DNA of 64,000 nt from Pseudomonas frederiksbergensis (GTDB lineage: Bacteria > Pseudomonadota > Gammaproteobacteria > Pseudomonadales > Pseudomonadaceae): NCBI RefSeq assembly GCF_017114915.1, contig NZ_JAAUOE010000005.1, forward strand, positions 62,001-126,000, read 5' to 3'. Under the pieces are notes generated by a model, which was given only the letters and a program-made list of their open reading frames with translations, did not search any database and was not told where the DNA came from. How positions within the stretch are numbered: position 1 is the first letter of the stretch; each line of letters begins with the position of its first letter. Position numbers and translations under genes: made by a program. This document shows, one piece after another, positions 8,746 to 16,651 of this stretch.

Positions 8746-11435
8746 GTGCCCAGAGTAAAATCCGCGTTGGAACGTGCCCGTTGTTCGTTGCCGTTTTGCC
8801 CCTGCGATACGCCCTCGGCCCAACCGTTGCGGCCGATACCGATGCCTACGACTTGCCGGCGTTGAGCGGCTCGTTTCCCGAGTTTGGGCCTCGTCATCCG
8901 GACTTGACCGGGCATTCATTAAGCTACACCTCGCGTCTGTTGCGCGACGGTTGGCTTTACGTCTGGGAGAGCAGTCCACCCAAGTTGGTGGAGTATCAGG
9001 TCGATAAAGCTCAGCTGACCCAAACCCCGCGTGCGGGCCGGGTAATCGACACCCGGGGCAAACCCCACCTGGTGTTAAGAGCCGGCGACCCTGCCGGATT
9101 GGTCTGGTCGCCCGTTCGCTGGAGTGATGCGCAATACCAGGCCGCCAGAAAAGACCCAACGGTGCGTCAACGCATCATGCGCAGTTTTGTTCCGGGTGTT
9201 GCGCCGTTCAGTGGCAAGGTTGACACCATCACCAAGCTAATTGGCGAATACAACGATGCGACGAGCTATGGCTGGAGCGCGGAGCCCGAGACGGAGCACG
9301 CACCCGACTGGTTGAAAGTGCTAAAGCAGATGAAGGCTTGCGAGCAACAAACCTACGCGGTCATTGATGACGCCTGGGGCGTGCTGCTCGACCTTGCCGC
9401 GCTGATGCGTGTGCGTAAAGAAGCGTTTGACAGTTACCAGGAACATCACGCTGAAGAGTGGGCGATGGCCAGTGTCATCAAGTCACTGAGCGAAGGCGAT
9501 CGTCAACTGAGGGCACAACTGCCATCCATTACCCGCTATGACGAGCTCCAGCGGGCGTGGAAAGATCAGGAGACCCAGAACGACCGATATACCGCCGACC
9601 TACGGCGTCTGGCCCAACTCTGGGTGGCGTGGTTCAACACTCTGCAAGTGGTCGGCCCTTCGAGCATGGACACGGCTTGCGGCCATTTCGACATTACCCA
9701 ACCCATTGCCCGTGAGGCATTGGAATTGCATTTCGCGGCGGCTTGCCTCGGGCCGGCCACGACCAGCATCGGCGCTCAGGCAATTACCCAGAATCTGGAC
9801 GGCAACTCGCCGGGTAAACCCTGGCTGCTTTGGGCTTTGCTCGGATTACCCGCACGGCTTGGCAAAGGCGAGATCAAATACCTCGTCGATCTGGGCGATG
9901 CGTTCAACGACAACACGACGGCGTTGCAGGAAGGTGCTAGCAAGCTCGCCAGCGCTTTCGGCTATGCCGACGCACTGAACAAGACCGCCGACAAACTGAA
10001 GCATCACAATCCAGCGGCGGGCGTGGAGGCCTTGTTTCTGGCCATCGCTCCGATGGCCGGATTGCAACTGCATCAGGCGCAAAATTCGGCCAGCACAGCG
10101 GGGAGTTTGTACATGGCTGCGGCCCTGGCCCGTAGCGACCAGCGCATCCAGACCTTGGGCGTTACGTCGCGTCAGTTGGGCGAGTGGTATAGCGACTTGA
10201 TGGGAACGCGCCCAACGGCGCCAGCCCATTTGAGTGTCGCTCCGCTGGTCGGGGCGGTGGGGCAGAGCGTGCCGTTTATGCATCTGGTGCCGGCCAGCAC
10301 CAAATTGCCACCGTTGCCGGTGAATCTGGCATCAGGAATGGACTTGAGTAGCGTGCTGGATCTGAAAGGGTCTTGGGATAAAGCGCCGATCAAGGTTTTG
10401 GTGACGTTTATGGCGGGGCTGAATTTTTATTGGTCAATGGATCAGTTAGTAGATAGCGGAACTACCAAAAAATGGGTTGGTGCTTTCGGCGCTTTGGCTG
10501 GAGTTGGAGCAGCAGGCGCGGCAGTTGGTCAGCGGGTAGCAGAGGTTAACTGGACTTCTGCTATTAGCCAGGGCGGCAAAAACTCTATTCCAGTGAGGCT
10601 CGCGTTAGTTCGAGCCATGGGAATGGCCGCAGGTTCTTCTTTGTTGCAATCAGCTTTCCTCTGTTTTGATGTGGTGGTTTATGGTTTCGAAGCCTTTGAA
10701 GCGTTCCAGTCAGGTGACTTCGATACCTTCTCCGCTAGTCTGGGACTTATCGGGGCTTCGGTGGCGAGTATCAGGCTCCAGGCTCAAGCGTTTCGAGCAC
10801 TGCGCATTGCGCGAGCGGCCGTGATAGCAGGGGATGTGGCGGCTATTTCTAAAGGACTGGATGTCGTGCCTCACTTGGGCGTCAAGCTTTTGGGGCTCGC
10901 GGTGGTGATTGTAGGCGGGGTCATTGCCCGGCTCTATACGACTGACTCACCGCTGGAAAAATGGGCAAAAAACAGTCATTTCGGTATCCGTCCGGACAGC
11001 GGTTGGTCAAATAACTACACCCTGTCAATGGAACGTCTATATCCCATTCTGTTTCCCGTCAGTTTTGAAGTCTTCCGACTGAGAGAGTTGCACCCCTATC
11101 AAGGGCAAGTCACCTCCACCTACTTGATGCTGAACCTGCCGGGGGAAAACATTCAGATGACGAATGGGATGATCCACTTCAAGGGCCATGAAGTCTGGCG
11201 CGATACACTCGGATATCACCCCGAGCGGGTCAAAAAGGTCGAATGGACAGGTGAAAGTTTTGATCGGCATAGCGGCAGTCGGATTACTGTACAAGCCGGC
11301 ATAACCCCATACCGACGCGTCTACCATGAGGACGGCGTGCGGGATTTGTGGAGCATTGAGGGTGAATTGATCTATTCGCCGCGTGAAGGACTGACGCTGC
11401 CGGCGGTAAAAATCAAGGACTGGGCATGGATATGA
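8742..11435 (+). CDS. VasX-like T6SS effector, putative membrane-active toxin
   Basis: An 897-residue protein without signal peptide. The first ~165 residues (CPLFVAVLPLRYALGP, LRDGWLYVWE, WSDAQY) look like the N-terminal region of VasX/BTH_I2691-type T6SS effectors. A long helical middle follows. From about residue 550 come hydrophobic segments: VLVTFMAGLNFYWSMD, a GAFGALAGVGAAGAA stretch near 580, SSLLQSAFLCFDVVVYGFEA near 630, LGLIGASVASI near 665, and LGVKLLGLAVVIVGGVIARL near 715. This is a colicin-like arrangement. Base composition becomes more AT-rich from about 10380, as if the toxic part had a different history from the delivery part. The overlapping immunity-like gene and the adaptor upstream support effector status; pore formation is inferred only. 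Confidence 0.8.
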   Translation: MSAQSKIRVGTCPLFVAVLPLRYALGPTVAADTDAYDLPALSGSFPEFGPRHPDLTGHSLSYTSRLLRDGWLYVWESSPPKLVEYQVDKAQLTQTPRAGRVIDTRGKPHLVLRAGDPAGLVWSPVRWSDAQYQAARKDPTVRQRIMRSFVPGVAPFSGKVDTITKLIGEYNDATSYGWSAEPETEHAPDWLKVLKQMKACEQQTYAVIDDAWGVLLDLAALMRVRKEAFDSYQEHHAEEWAMASVIKSLSEGDRQLRAQLPSITRYDELQRAWKDQETQNDRYTADLRRLAQLWVAWFNTLQVVGPSSMDTACGHFDITQPIAREALELHFAAACLGPATTSIGAQAITQNLDGNSPGKPWLLWALLGLPARLGKGEIKYLVDLGDAFNDNTTALQEGASKLASAFGYADALNKTADKLKHHNPAAGVEALFLAIAPMAGLQLHQAQNSASTAGSLYMAAALARSDQRIQTLGVTSRQLGEWYSDLMGTRPTAPAHLSVAPLVGAVGQSVPFMHLVPASTKLPPLPVNLASGMDLSSVLDLKGSWDKAPIKVLVTFMAGLNFYWSMDQLVDSGTTKKWVGAFGALAGVGAAGAAVGQRVAEVNWTSAISQGGKNSIPVRLALVRAMGMAAGSSLLQSAFLCFDVVVYGFEAFEAFQSGDFDTFSASLGLIGASVASIRLQAQAFRALRIARAAVIAGDVAAISKGLDVVPHLGVKLLGLAVVIVGGVIARLYTTDSPLEKWAKNSHFGIRPDSGWSNNYTLSMERLYPILFPVSFEVFRLRELHPYQGQVTSTYLMLNLPGENIQMTNGMIHFKGHEVWRDTLGYHPERVKKVEWTGESFDRHSGSRITVQAGITPYRRVYHEDGVRDLWSIEGELIYSPREGLTLPAVKIKDWAWI

Positions 11436-12382
11436 AAACGCTGGAACAGCCGCGATACAGCGCTATCCCCACTGTACTGCTGGAAGCGGATAAGCCCACT
11501 GGTGAGCAGCCAATGGAGCTGTTCATTACTGATGAGCACACTGAACACTATTTGGCTTTGCAGGCAGGCGGAGATTCGGATAGGGGTCAATTTACGGGGC
11601 TTGGCGGGTGGATAGGGTTGGGTGGGCTAGGAATGGCTTTTTTGTTAATGATCAATGGAAAGTGGGAAAGCGTTCCGATGGGCCTGATCATGTCTGCAGC
11701 TTTTTTCCTTGTTCCTTTTTTTTGGGAAACCCTTCGTCCCTTACCGTTGCCCATCCTGTTCAATCGCCGCACTCGCGAAGTGTATTTCGACCACGAAGGT
11801 GAACTGCTCCACTCTCCATGGGATGGCATAACCGCCGTGGCTAATGAATACCAGCTCGTTGGCACCCACATTGGCGGCATGCAAAGTGCCTCGCTGGAAA
11901 TACGCATGTGGCAGTTTGAAAAACCGGAAGTTGCATTGATGGTCAGTCTCGGCCCTCCCTTCGGAAAATCATTGGCGATGCAGAAAGGCTTTTGGGAATA
12001 CATCCGCTCTTACATGAACAATGGTCCGTATTTCGACGAGCAGGGTAATCACAGTGAGTCGGATGCTTTCGTAAAAAGCCAACTGGCGGTGCAGCCAAAC
12101 ATGAGCGGATGGTTCAAGGACACCTTCAACGACATAAAAAAAAGAAGGATGGAAAGTGGCGGGAGGAACTACTTGGGCGGCAGCGATGTGGTCATGCTCG
12201 TTCTGACTTTTCTCTTTTATCCATGGTTTCGCATTCAGGAACTCACCTACAGCCTCGCCAAGCGCCGCTCTCGCAACCTGTGGCCAAAAGTTGTCACTGA
12301 ACGCCTGAAAGCAAATGGCCCCATCACACGCCTTGTTGATCTGGAGCACGAGCAAGGTGTTGACCTATCGAAGGCGAGTTGA
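11426..12382 (+). CDS. Putative membrane immunity protein for the upstream T6SS effector
   Basis: A 318-residue protein with two adjacent membrane helices at about residues 52-75 and 80-100 (GLGMAFLLMINGKW; VPMGLIMSAAFFLVPFFW), a cytoplasmic-looking central part with LPILFNRRTREVYFDHEGEL, and another hydrophobic stretch near 254-270 (VVMLVLTFLFYPWF). The central motif resembles DUF6708-type proteins that accompany VasX-like effectors; I am not certain of the family. The start at 11426 overlaps the effector by 10 bases, and a second ATG at 11432 makes an ATGA overlap, so translation is coupled. The coding sequence is AT-richer than the backbone. Its last codons overlap the orphan effector tail, so its 3' end lies at a recombination scar. 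Confidence 0.7.
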   Translation: MDMKTLEQPRYSAIPTVLLEADKPTGEQPMELFITDEHTEHYLALQAGGDSDRGQFTGLGGWIGLGGLGMAFLLMINGKWESVPMGLIMSAAFFLVPFFWETLRPLPLPILFNRRTREVYFDHEGELLHSPWDGITAVANEYQLVGTHIGGMQSASLEIRMWQFEKPEVALMVSLGPPFGKSLAMQKGFWEYIRSYMNNGPYFDEQGNHSESDAFVKSQLAVQPNMSGWFKDTFNDIKKRRMESGGRNYLGGSDVVMLVLTFLFYPWFRIQELTYSLAKRRSRNLWPKVVTERLKANGPITRLVDLEHEQGVDLSKAS

Positions 12383-12432
12383 TTTATACCCACAATGGGA
12401 CTGAGCCACCGGCGATAAAAATCAAGGAATGA
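12367..12432 (+). pseudogene. Orphan 3' remnant of a second VasX-like effector
   Basis: In a frame different from the immunity gene, the sequence encodes IEGELIYTHNGTEPPAIKIK-E-stop. The intact effector upstream ends IEGELIYSPREGLTLPAVKIK-DWAWI. The shared IEGELIY and PA(V/I)KIK, the near-equal spacing and the stop position show that this is the tail of another effector of the same family. A stop codon lies two codons upstream of the isoleucine and nothing similar precedes it. It is therefore a leftover of effector-module replacement or of a deleted tandem copy. Confidence 0.85.
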
Positions 12433-12576
12433 GGACTGTTCGGAGAATGGTGTAGGACGGCTCCGAGACCCATAAACCGGGTTTTACTTCGCCGGAACCT
12501 CGCCTATAGTTCGTCCGTCGCCGATGAATCGGTGATCGACTTTAGCCGGTCGTAACAGATGATGCACAAGCGCCCG

Positions 12577-12582
12577 TATAAT
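12577..12582 (+). promoter_or_regulatory. -10 element before the structured leader
   Basis: A perfect TATAAT at 12577-12582, without a good -35 hexamer at the normal distance. Transcription would begin near 12590, about 30 bases before the folded RNA and 160 before the small gene. Confidence 0.5.
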
Positions 12583-12619
12583 CGCGGCGCTTTTTGCTGC
12601 CTGACATCTGCATGTCTAT

Positions 12620-12697
12620 GGTGGCTGTGCGTGGGACACCTTCGGGTGTGCCGGGTGCATCTGTCCGGTCGGCTAACCCGCGTACAGCTACCACCCC
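12620..12697 (+). ncRNA. C4-antisense-RNA-like structured leader
   Basis: GGTGGCTGTGCGTGGG at 12620-12635 can pair with the region CCCGCGTACAGCTACCACC near 12678-12696, closing a multi-helix fold. Inside are ACACC-TTCG-GGTGT, a textbook tetraloop hairpin, and a GCCGG/CCGGTCGGC helix. This order of helices and conserved loop words is that of the C4 antisense RNA family of phages P1/P7, which also occurs as leaders in proteobacterial genomes. The call rests on recalled consensus, not on a covariance search. It lies 55 bases upstream of the small gene at 12752 and probably belongs to its 5' untranslated region. Confidence 0.55.
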
Positions 12698-12751
12698 AAT
12701 TCGTTTAGCCGCGGAAGGGTGGGAGTTTCACTTATCAGATGAGATAGAAAC

Positions 12752-13021
12752 ATGACCCAGTACCATCCTCTGCAAGGCAATTTCAGCATCGGCCCGACGC
12801 TGTACATCGACACCGAAGCCAAAGTCTCGGATCTCCTCGAAACCGCTACTCACCGAATCAAAGCTGCGCGCAATCTGCTCAACAGCATCACCCGCCTGTG
12901 CATCAAAGACGCCGAAGGTCATGACCTGGAGCATTTCGCCAACGCGGCACACGTGTTGATTCAGGACGGCTGTGACGCCTTGGATGCGCTGGGCTGGAAG
13001 CTGGAAAAAGCTGTACGCTGA
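12752..13021 (+). CDS. Small hypothetical protein, 89 residues
   Basis: Encodes an acidic, helical, soluble protein beginning MTQYHPLQGNFSIGPTLYID, with ATHRIKAARNLLNSITRLCI in the middle and LIQDGCDALDALGWKLEKAV at the end. The style (short variable N-terminus, two or three amphipathic helices) is that of the small DUF3077/DUF6124-like proteins common in Pseudomonas, but I cannot assign it firmly. It is preceded by the C4-like leader and followed at once by a terminator, so it is a single-gene transcript. The ribosome site is weak (GAGATAG). Codon use is typical of the host. Confidence 0.7.
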   Translation: MTQYHPLQGNFSIGPTLYIDTEAKVSDLLETATHRIKAARNLLNSITRLCIKDAEGHDLEHFANAAHVLIQDGCDALDALGWKLEKAVR

Positions 13022-13028
13022 AAATGAG

Positions 13029-13054
13029 AAAGCCGCGATATTCGCGGCTTTTTT
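13029..13054 (+). terminator. Rho-independent terminator after the 89-residue gene
   Basis: AGCCGCG-ATATT-CGCGGCT followed by six Ts, ten bases after the stop codon. Confidence 0.9.
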
Positions 13055-13068
13055 GTCTCTGCAGGCTG

Positions 13069-13102
13069 CTGATCATTTTCGTAGCGTCACGAAAATGATC
13101 AG
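13069..13102. repeat. Perfect 14-bp inverted repeat between convergent genes
   Basis: CTGATCATTTTCGT and ACGAAAATGATCAG are exact reverse complements around a six-base loop (AGCGTC). The repeat ends 7 bases from the rsgA stop codon. No T-run follows in either direction. It may close the rsgA transcript or be a protein site. Confidence 0.75.
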
Positions 13103-13108
13103 GACTAC

Positions 13109-14140
13109 TTAGTAGCTGCTTTCCGGCAAACTGGCGATGATCGAGCGATAACTGTTCATCCGCTGCTGCTGAACGCGGCCGTCTTCCAAGGCCTTGAGTA
13201 AGGCGCAACCCGGCTCGCGGTCGTGTTTGCAGTCGCGGAAGCGGCAGGTGCCGAGCAGGTCGTTGAACTCGATGAAACCAGCTTCGACGTCGGCGCGGCT
13301 GACGTGGCCCAGGCCGAATTCGCGAATGCCCGGGGAGTCGATCAGCTCACCGCCGCCGGGGAAGTGGAACAATCGCGCGGTGGTGGTGGTGTGAGTGCCC
13401 TGGCCCGACAGCTCGGACAGCGGGCCGACGCGGGTATCGACTTCCGGCAGCAGGCTGTTGACCAGCGACGACTTGCCGACGCCGGACTGGCCGACGAACA
13501 CGCTGATGTGCCCGTCCAACAGTTTTTGAAGTTGCTCCATGCCGTTGCCGTGGTGGGCCGACACTTCCAGCACCGGGTAACCCAGGGTGCGGTAAACCGC
13601 CAGCAAGGCATTCAGCGCCGGGGCGTTCTGCTCGTCGATCAGGTCGAATTTGTTCAGCAGCAGCAACGGCCGAATGCCTGCGTGTTCTGCCGCGACAAGG
13701 TAACGGTCGATCAGGTTGGCGTGAGGCTCGGGCAATGGGGCGAAGACAATGACGATCAGGTCGACGTTAGCCGCCACCGGCTTGAGCTGGCCGCGGCTGT
13801 CAGGGCGGCAGAGTTCGGTGTTACGCGGCAGTTGCGCCACGATCACGCCGATGCCCTGGTTGCCGGCACGCCACACGACCTGGTCGCCGGTCACCAGCGC
13901 TGGCAGGTTGGCGCGCAAGTGACAGCGGAATACCTGGCCAGCCAATTCGCCATCGAGGGCCTCGACTTCGACCTGTACACCGAAGTGCGCGATCACCAGG
14001 CCATGCTGTTCAGGCCCCAGGTCGCCACCTTCGAGTGCCTCGACAGCCGAGGACTCGCGTTTGGCGGCGCGGGCAGCGCGCTCGCCCTGAATCTTTTCGA
14101 TGCGCCAGTTTTGACGACGATTGAGTTGGCGTTTGGCCAT
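13109..14140 (-). CDS. rsgA: Ribosome small subunit-dependent GTPase A
   Basis: A circularly permuted GTPase that checks late 30S subunit maturation. The 343-residue protein has a basic N-terminus, an OB fold (about 45-115), the permuted G domain with NKFD (about 163-166) before the P-loop GQSGVGKSS (about 217-225), and a C-terminal zinc-binding tail with [14 protein letters not shown]. These features and order are diagnostic. It is divergent from orn, with 108 bases between the start codons, the arrangement found in other pseudomonads. Confidence 0.96.
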   Translation of the reverse strand: MAKRQLNRRQNWRIEKIQGERAARAAKRESSAVEALEGGDLGPEQHGLVIAHFGVQVEVEALDGELAGQVFRCHLRANLPALVTGDQVVWRAGNQGIGVIVAQLPRNTELCRPDSRGQLKPVAANVDLIVIVFAPLPEPHANLIDRYLVAAEHAGIRPLLLLNKFDLIDEQNAPALNALLAVYRTLGYPVLEVSAHHGNGMEQLQKLLDGHISVFVGQSGVGKSSLVNSLLPEVDTRVGPLSELSGQGTHTTTTARLFHFPGGGELIDSPGIREFGLGHVSRADVEAGFIEFNDLLGTCRFRDCKHDREPGCALLKALEDGRVQQQRMNSYRSIIASLPESSY

Positions 14141-14248
14141 GGGTGTTCCGTATCGAGAATGCAGCGATTAGGTAAAACGGCCGCGAGTTTAGCACGCCCG
14201 GCCGCCGGCCTAGGCTAAACTGCGCATCATTGCCTAGGAGTCGACACA

Positions 14249-14791
14249 ATGCAAAACCCGCAGAATCTGATCTGGATCGACCTGGAAATGACCGGTCTTA
14301 ACCCTGATACCGATGTCATCATCGAGATGGCCACTATCGTTACCGACAGTAATTTGAACACCCTGGCCGAAGGTCCGGTGATCGCTATCCACCATAGCGA
14401 CGAGATCCTCGCCGGCATGGACGAGTGGAACACCCGTCAGCACGGCGGCTCCGGCCTGACCCAGCGGGTTCGCGATAGCCGCATCAGCATGGCCGAAGCC
14501 GAAGCCCAGACCATTGCCTTCCTGGAAAAATGGGTGCCAAAGGGCAAGTCGCCGATCTGTGGCAACAGCATCTGCCAGGACCGTCGCTTCCTTTATACCC
14601 ACATGAAATCCCTGGAAAGCTACTTCCACTACCGCAACCTCGACGTGTCGACCCTCAAAGAGTTGGCCGCGCGCTGGGCGCCGGACGTGCGCGACAGCTT
14701 CAAAAAGGGCAGCACCCACCTGGCCCTGGACGACATCCGCGAATCGATCGCCGAGCTGCAGCACTATCGCAAGAACTTCATCAAGTTCTGA
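14249..14791 (+). CDS. orn: Oligoribonuclease
   Basis: A 3'-5' exonuclease that degrades two- to five-base RNA leftovers and pGpG, the linear product of c-di-GMP breakdown. The 180-residue protein is full length, with the DEDDh exonuclease motif [11 protein letters not shown] (D11, E13), the central [12 protein letters not shown], and the C-terminal [11 protein letters not shown] carrying the last acidic and histidine residues. AGGAG precedes the start at normal distance. It stands alone, divergent from rsgA. Confidence 0.96.
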   Translation: MQNPQNLIWIDLEMTGLNPDTDVIIEMATIVTDSNLNTLAEGPVIAIHHSDEILAGMDEWNTRQHGGSGLTQRVRDSRISMAEAEAQTIAFLEKWVPKGKSPICGNSICQDRRFLYTHMKSLESYFHYRNLDVSTLKELAARWAPDVRDSFKKGSTHLALDDIRESIAELQHYRKNFIKF

Positions 14792-14889
14792 TGGGGAATA
14801 GAGGGCGCTTTTGTGGCGATGGAACTTGCCCCCTTTTGGTGCCTCGGCGATCTGAGTAGACTGCGCGCCTTCTTGTAAGGACCGCCACC

Positions 14890-15501
14890 ATGTTGCTGAT
14901 GCTCTACCTGATTGCCATTACCGCCGAAGCCATGACTGGCGCCTTGTCTGCGGGGCGTCGCGGCATGGACTGGTTTGGCGTTGTGCTGATTGCATGCGTC
15001 ACGGCGTTGGGCGGCGGTTCGGTGCGCGATGTGTTGCTCGGTCACTACCCGCTGACCTGGGTCAAACACCCGGAATACCTGGTGCTGACCTCCGTCGCGG
15101 CGATGCTGACGATCTTCATCGCCCGCTGGATGCGCCATCTGCGTTCGCTATTTTTGGTGCTCGACGCGGTGGGGCTGGTGGCGTTCACCCTGATCGGCTG
15201 CATGATTGCCCTGGAAATGGGCCACGGCATGCTGGTGGCCTCGGTCAGCGGGGTGATCACCGGGGTGTTCGGCGGCATCCTGCGGGACATCTTCTGCAAC
15301 GACATTCCGCTGATCTTCCGCCGCGAGCTCTACGCCAGCGTCTCGTTTGCCGCGGCGTGGTGCTATCTGCTCTGCATTTACCTGCAATTACCCGGTGAAC
15401 AGGCAATCCTGATCACCCTGTTCGGTGGCTTCCTGCTGCGCTTGCTGGCGATCCGTTTTCACTGGGAAATGCCCAAGTTTGTTTACAACGACGAAGCCTG
15501 A
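14890..15501 (+). CDS. Trimeric intracellular cation channel (TRIC/UPF0126) family protein
   Basis: A 203-residue inner membrane protein with about seven hydrophobic segments arranged as two repeats. Each repeat contains the glycine-rich family signature: GGGSVRDVLLG near residue 42 and GGILRDIFCNDIP near 132. Bacterial members (YicG, YadS type) form trimeric cation-permeable channels; the native substrate is unsettled, with glycine transport also proposed for some. AAGGA lies 10 bases upstream of the ATG. The gene sits between orn and queG without overlap and has its own leader, so it is likely a separate unit. Confidence 0.88.
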   Translation: MLLMLYLIAITAEAMTGALSAGRRGMDWFGVVLIACVTALGGGSVRDVLLGHYPLTWVKHPEYLVLTSVAAMLTIFIARWMRHLRSLFLVLDAVGLVAFTLIGCMIALEMGHGMLVASVSGVITGVFGGILRDIFCNDIPLIFRRELYASVSFAAAWCYLLCIYLQLPGEQAILITLFGGFLLRLLAIRFHWEMPKFVYNDEA

Positions 15502-15523
15502 TCCCCACGATTCCTGCGGCAGC

Positions 15524-16588
15524 TCACACAATGCCGTGTTGTTTCAGCGCCCATTCGACGTGCTCGCGCACCAATTCCGACGGATAGTCCCGCCGGGCCT
15601 TCAACGCTTCCAGCACCGGAATGCTCGACGGCGCATTGCCCAGGCCGACCGCCAGATTGCGCAACCAGCGCTCATAACCCGCGCGTCTGAGCGGCGAGCC
15701 CTCGGTACTGCTGAGAAATTTTTCTTCATCCCACATGAACAGTTCGGCCAGTTCGGCGTTGTCCAGGTTATGTCGGGGTTTGAAGTCGCTTTCCCCGGAC
15801 GGCCGGGCGAAGCGGTTCCACGGGCAGACGATCTGGCAGTCATCGCAACCGAACACCCGATTGCCGATCAGCGGTCGCAAATCTTCGGGAATCGCACTTT
15901 TCAGTTCGATGGTCAGGTACGAAATGCAGCGCCGGGCGTCCAGTACATACGGGCCGACGAAGGCGTTGGTCGGGCAAATGTCCAGGCAGGCCGTGCAGCG
16001 ACCGCAGTGTTCGCTGGCGTGGGGCGGGTCCACCGGCAGCGGCAAATCGACGAACAGTTCGCTGAGGAAGAAGTAGCTGCCGGCCTTGCGATTCAAGACC
16101 AGCGTGTTTTTGCCGATCCAGCCCAGGCCGGCCTGTTCGGCGATGGCCTTTTCCAGCACCGGGGCGCTGTCGACAAAGGCGCGGTAGCCGAACGGGCCGA
16201 TCACCGCCTGAATTTTCTCCGCCAGTTGTTGCACGCGTTTACGAATTAATTTGTGGTAATCGCGGCCCAGGGCATAACGCGAGACGTAGGCTTTTTCCGG
16301 TTGGGCCAGCCGTTGCGCCATTTGCGTGTCGCCCGGCAGGTAGTCCATACGCAGGGAAACCACCCGCAGGGTGCCCGGCACCAGTTCTTCCGGATGGGAG
16401 CGTTTGCTGCCGTGGGCGCCCATGTAGTCCATCTCGCCGTGGTAGCCGGCCGCGAGCCAGCGCTCCAGGTGCTGCTCATGCTCGGCCAGGTCGAGGCCGC
16501 TAATGCCGACTTGCGCAAAGCCCAGCTCGCGGCCCCAGTCCTTGATGGATTGGGCGAGGGCGGGCAGGTCTGTAGTAATAGCGGGCAT
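15524..16588 (-). CDS. queG: Epoxyqueuosine reductase
   Basis: Performs the last step of queuosine synthesis, reducing epoxyqueuosine in tRNA wobble position 34. The product has a cobalamin-binding N-terminal domain and two 4Fe-4S motifs, CGRCTACLDICPTNA and CDDCQIVCPWN. The HEAT-like C-terminus (LRNLAVGLGNAPSSIPVLEAL) is also typical. I place the start at 16588 (MPAITTDLPALAQSI), giving 354 residues; the frame stays open to 16660, but that extension would overlap the divergent nnr gene. There is no clear ribosome site at either start. The gene converges with the TRIC gene. Confidence 0.93.
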   Translation of the reverse strand: MPAITTDLPALAQSIKDWGRELGFAQVGISGLDLAEHEQHLERWLAAGYHGEMDYMGAHGSKRSHPEELVPGTLRVVSLRMDYLPGDTQMAQRLAQPEKAYVSRYALGRDYHKLIRKRVQQLAEKIQAVIGPFGYRAFVDSAPVLEKAIAEQAGLGWIGKNTLVLNRKAGSYFFLSELFVDLPLPVDPPHASEHCGRCTACLDICPTNAFVGPYVLDARRCISYLTIELKSAIPEDLRPLIGNRVFGCDDCQIVCPWNRFARPSGESDFKPRHNLDNAELAELFMWDEEKFLSSTEGSPLRRAGYERWLRNLAVGLGNAPSSIPVLEALKARRDYPSELVREHVEWALKQHGIV

Positions 16589-16617
16589 GAGGCGAGAGAA
16601 ACCGGAGCTGAGATGCG

Positions 16618-16623
16618 TATAAT
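16618..16623 (+). promoter_or_regulatory. Candidate -10 element for nnr-tsaE-amiB-mutL-miaA
   Basis: TATAAT lies 28 bases upstream of the nnr start in the 63-base divergent gap with queG. No convincing -35 element is visible. Confidence 0.4.
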
Positions 16624-16651
16624 TCTGCCAGACATCGGAGCCTGAAGACGC

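Larger units (their letters stand above)
12433..12751. other. Intergenic stretch with promoter and structured leader
   Basis: 319 bases between the T6SS module and a small gene. It holds a -10-like TATAAT at 12577-12582 and the structured RNA at about 12620-12697. The first ~120 bases show no gene or clear signal. Confidence 0.6.

Noticed and set aside
12433..13054. Prophage remnant suggested by the C4-like RNA
   Set aside because: No integrase, repressor or structural phage gene is present and the neighbours are backbone genes.
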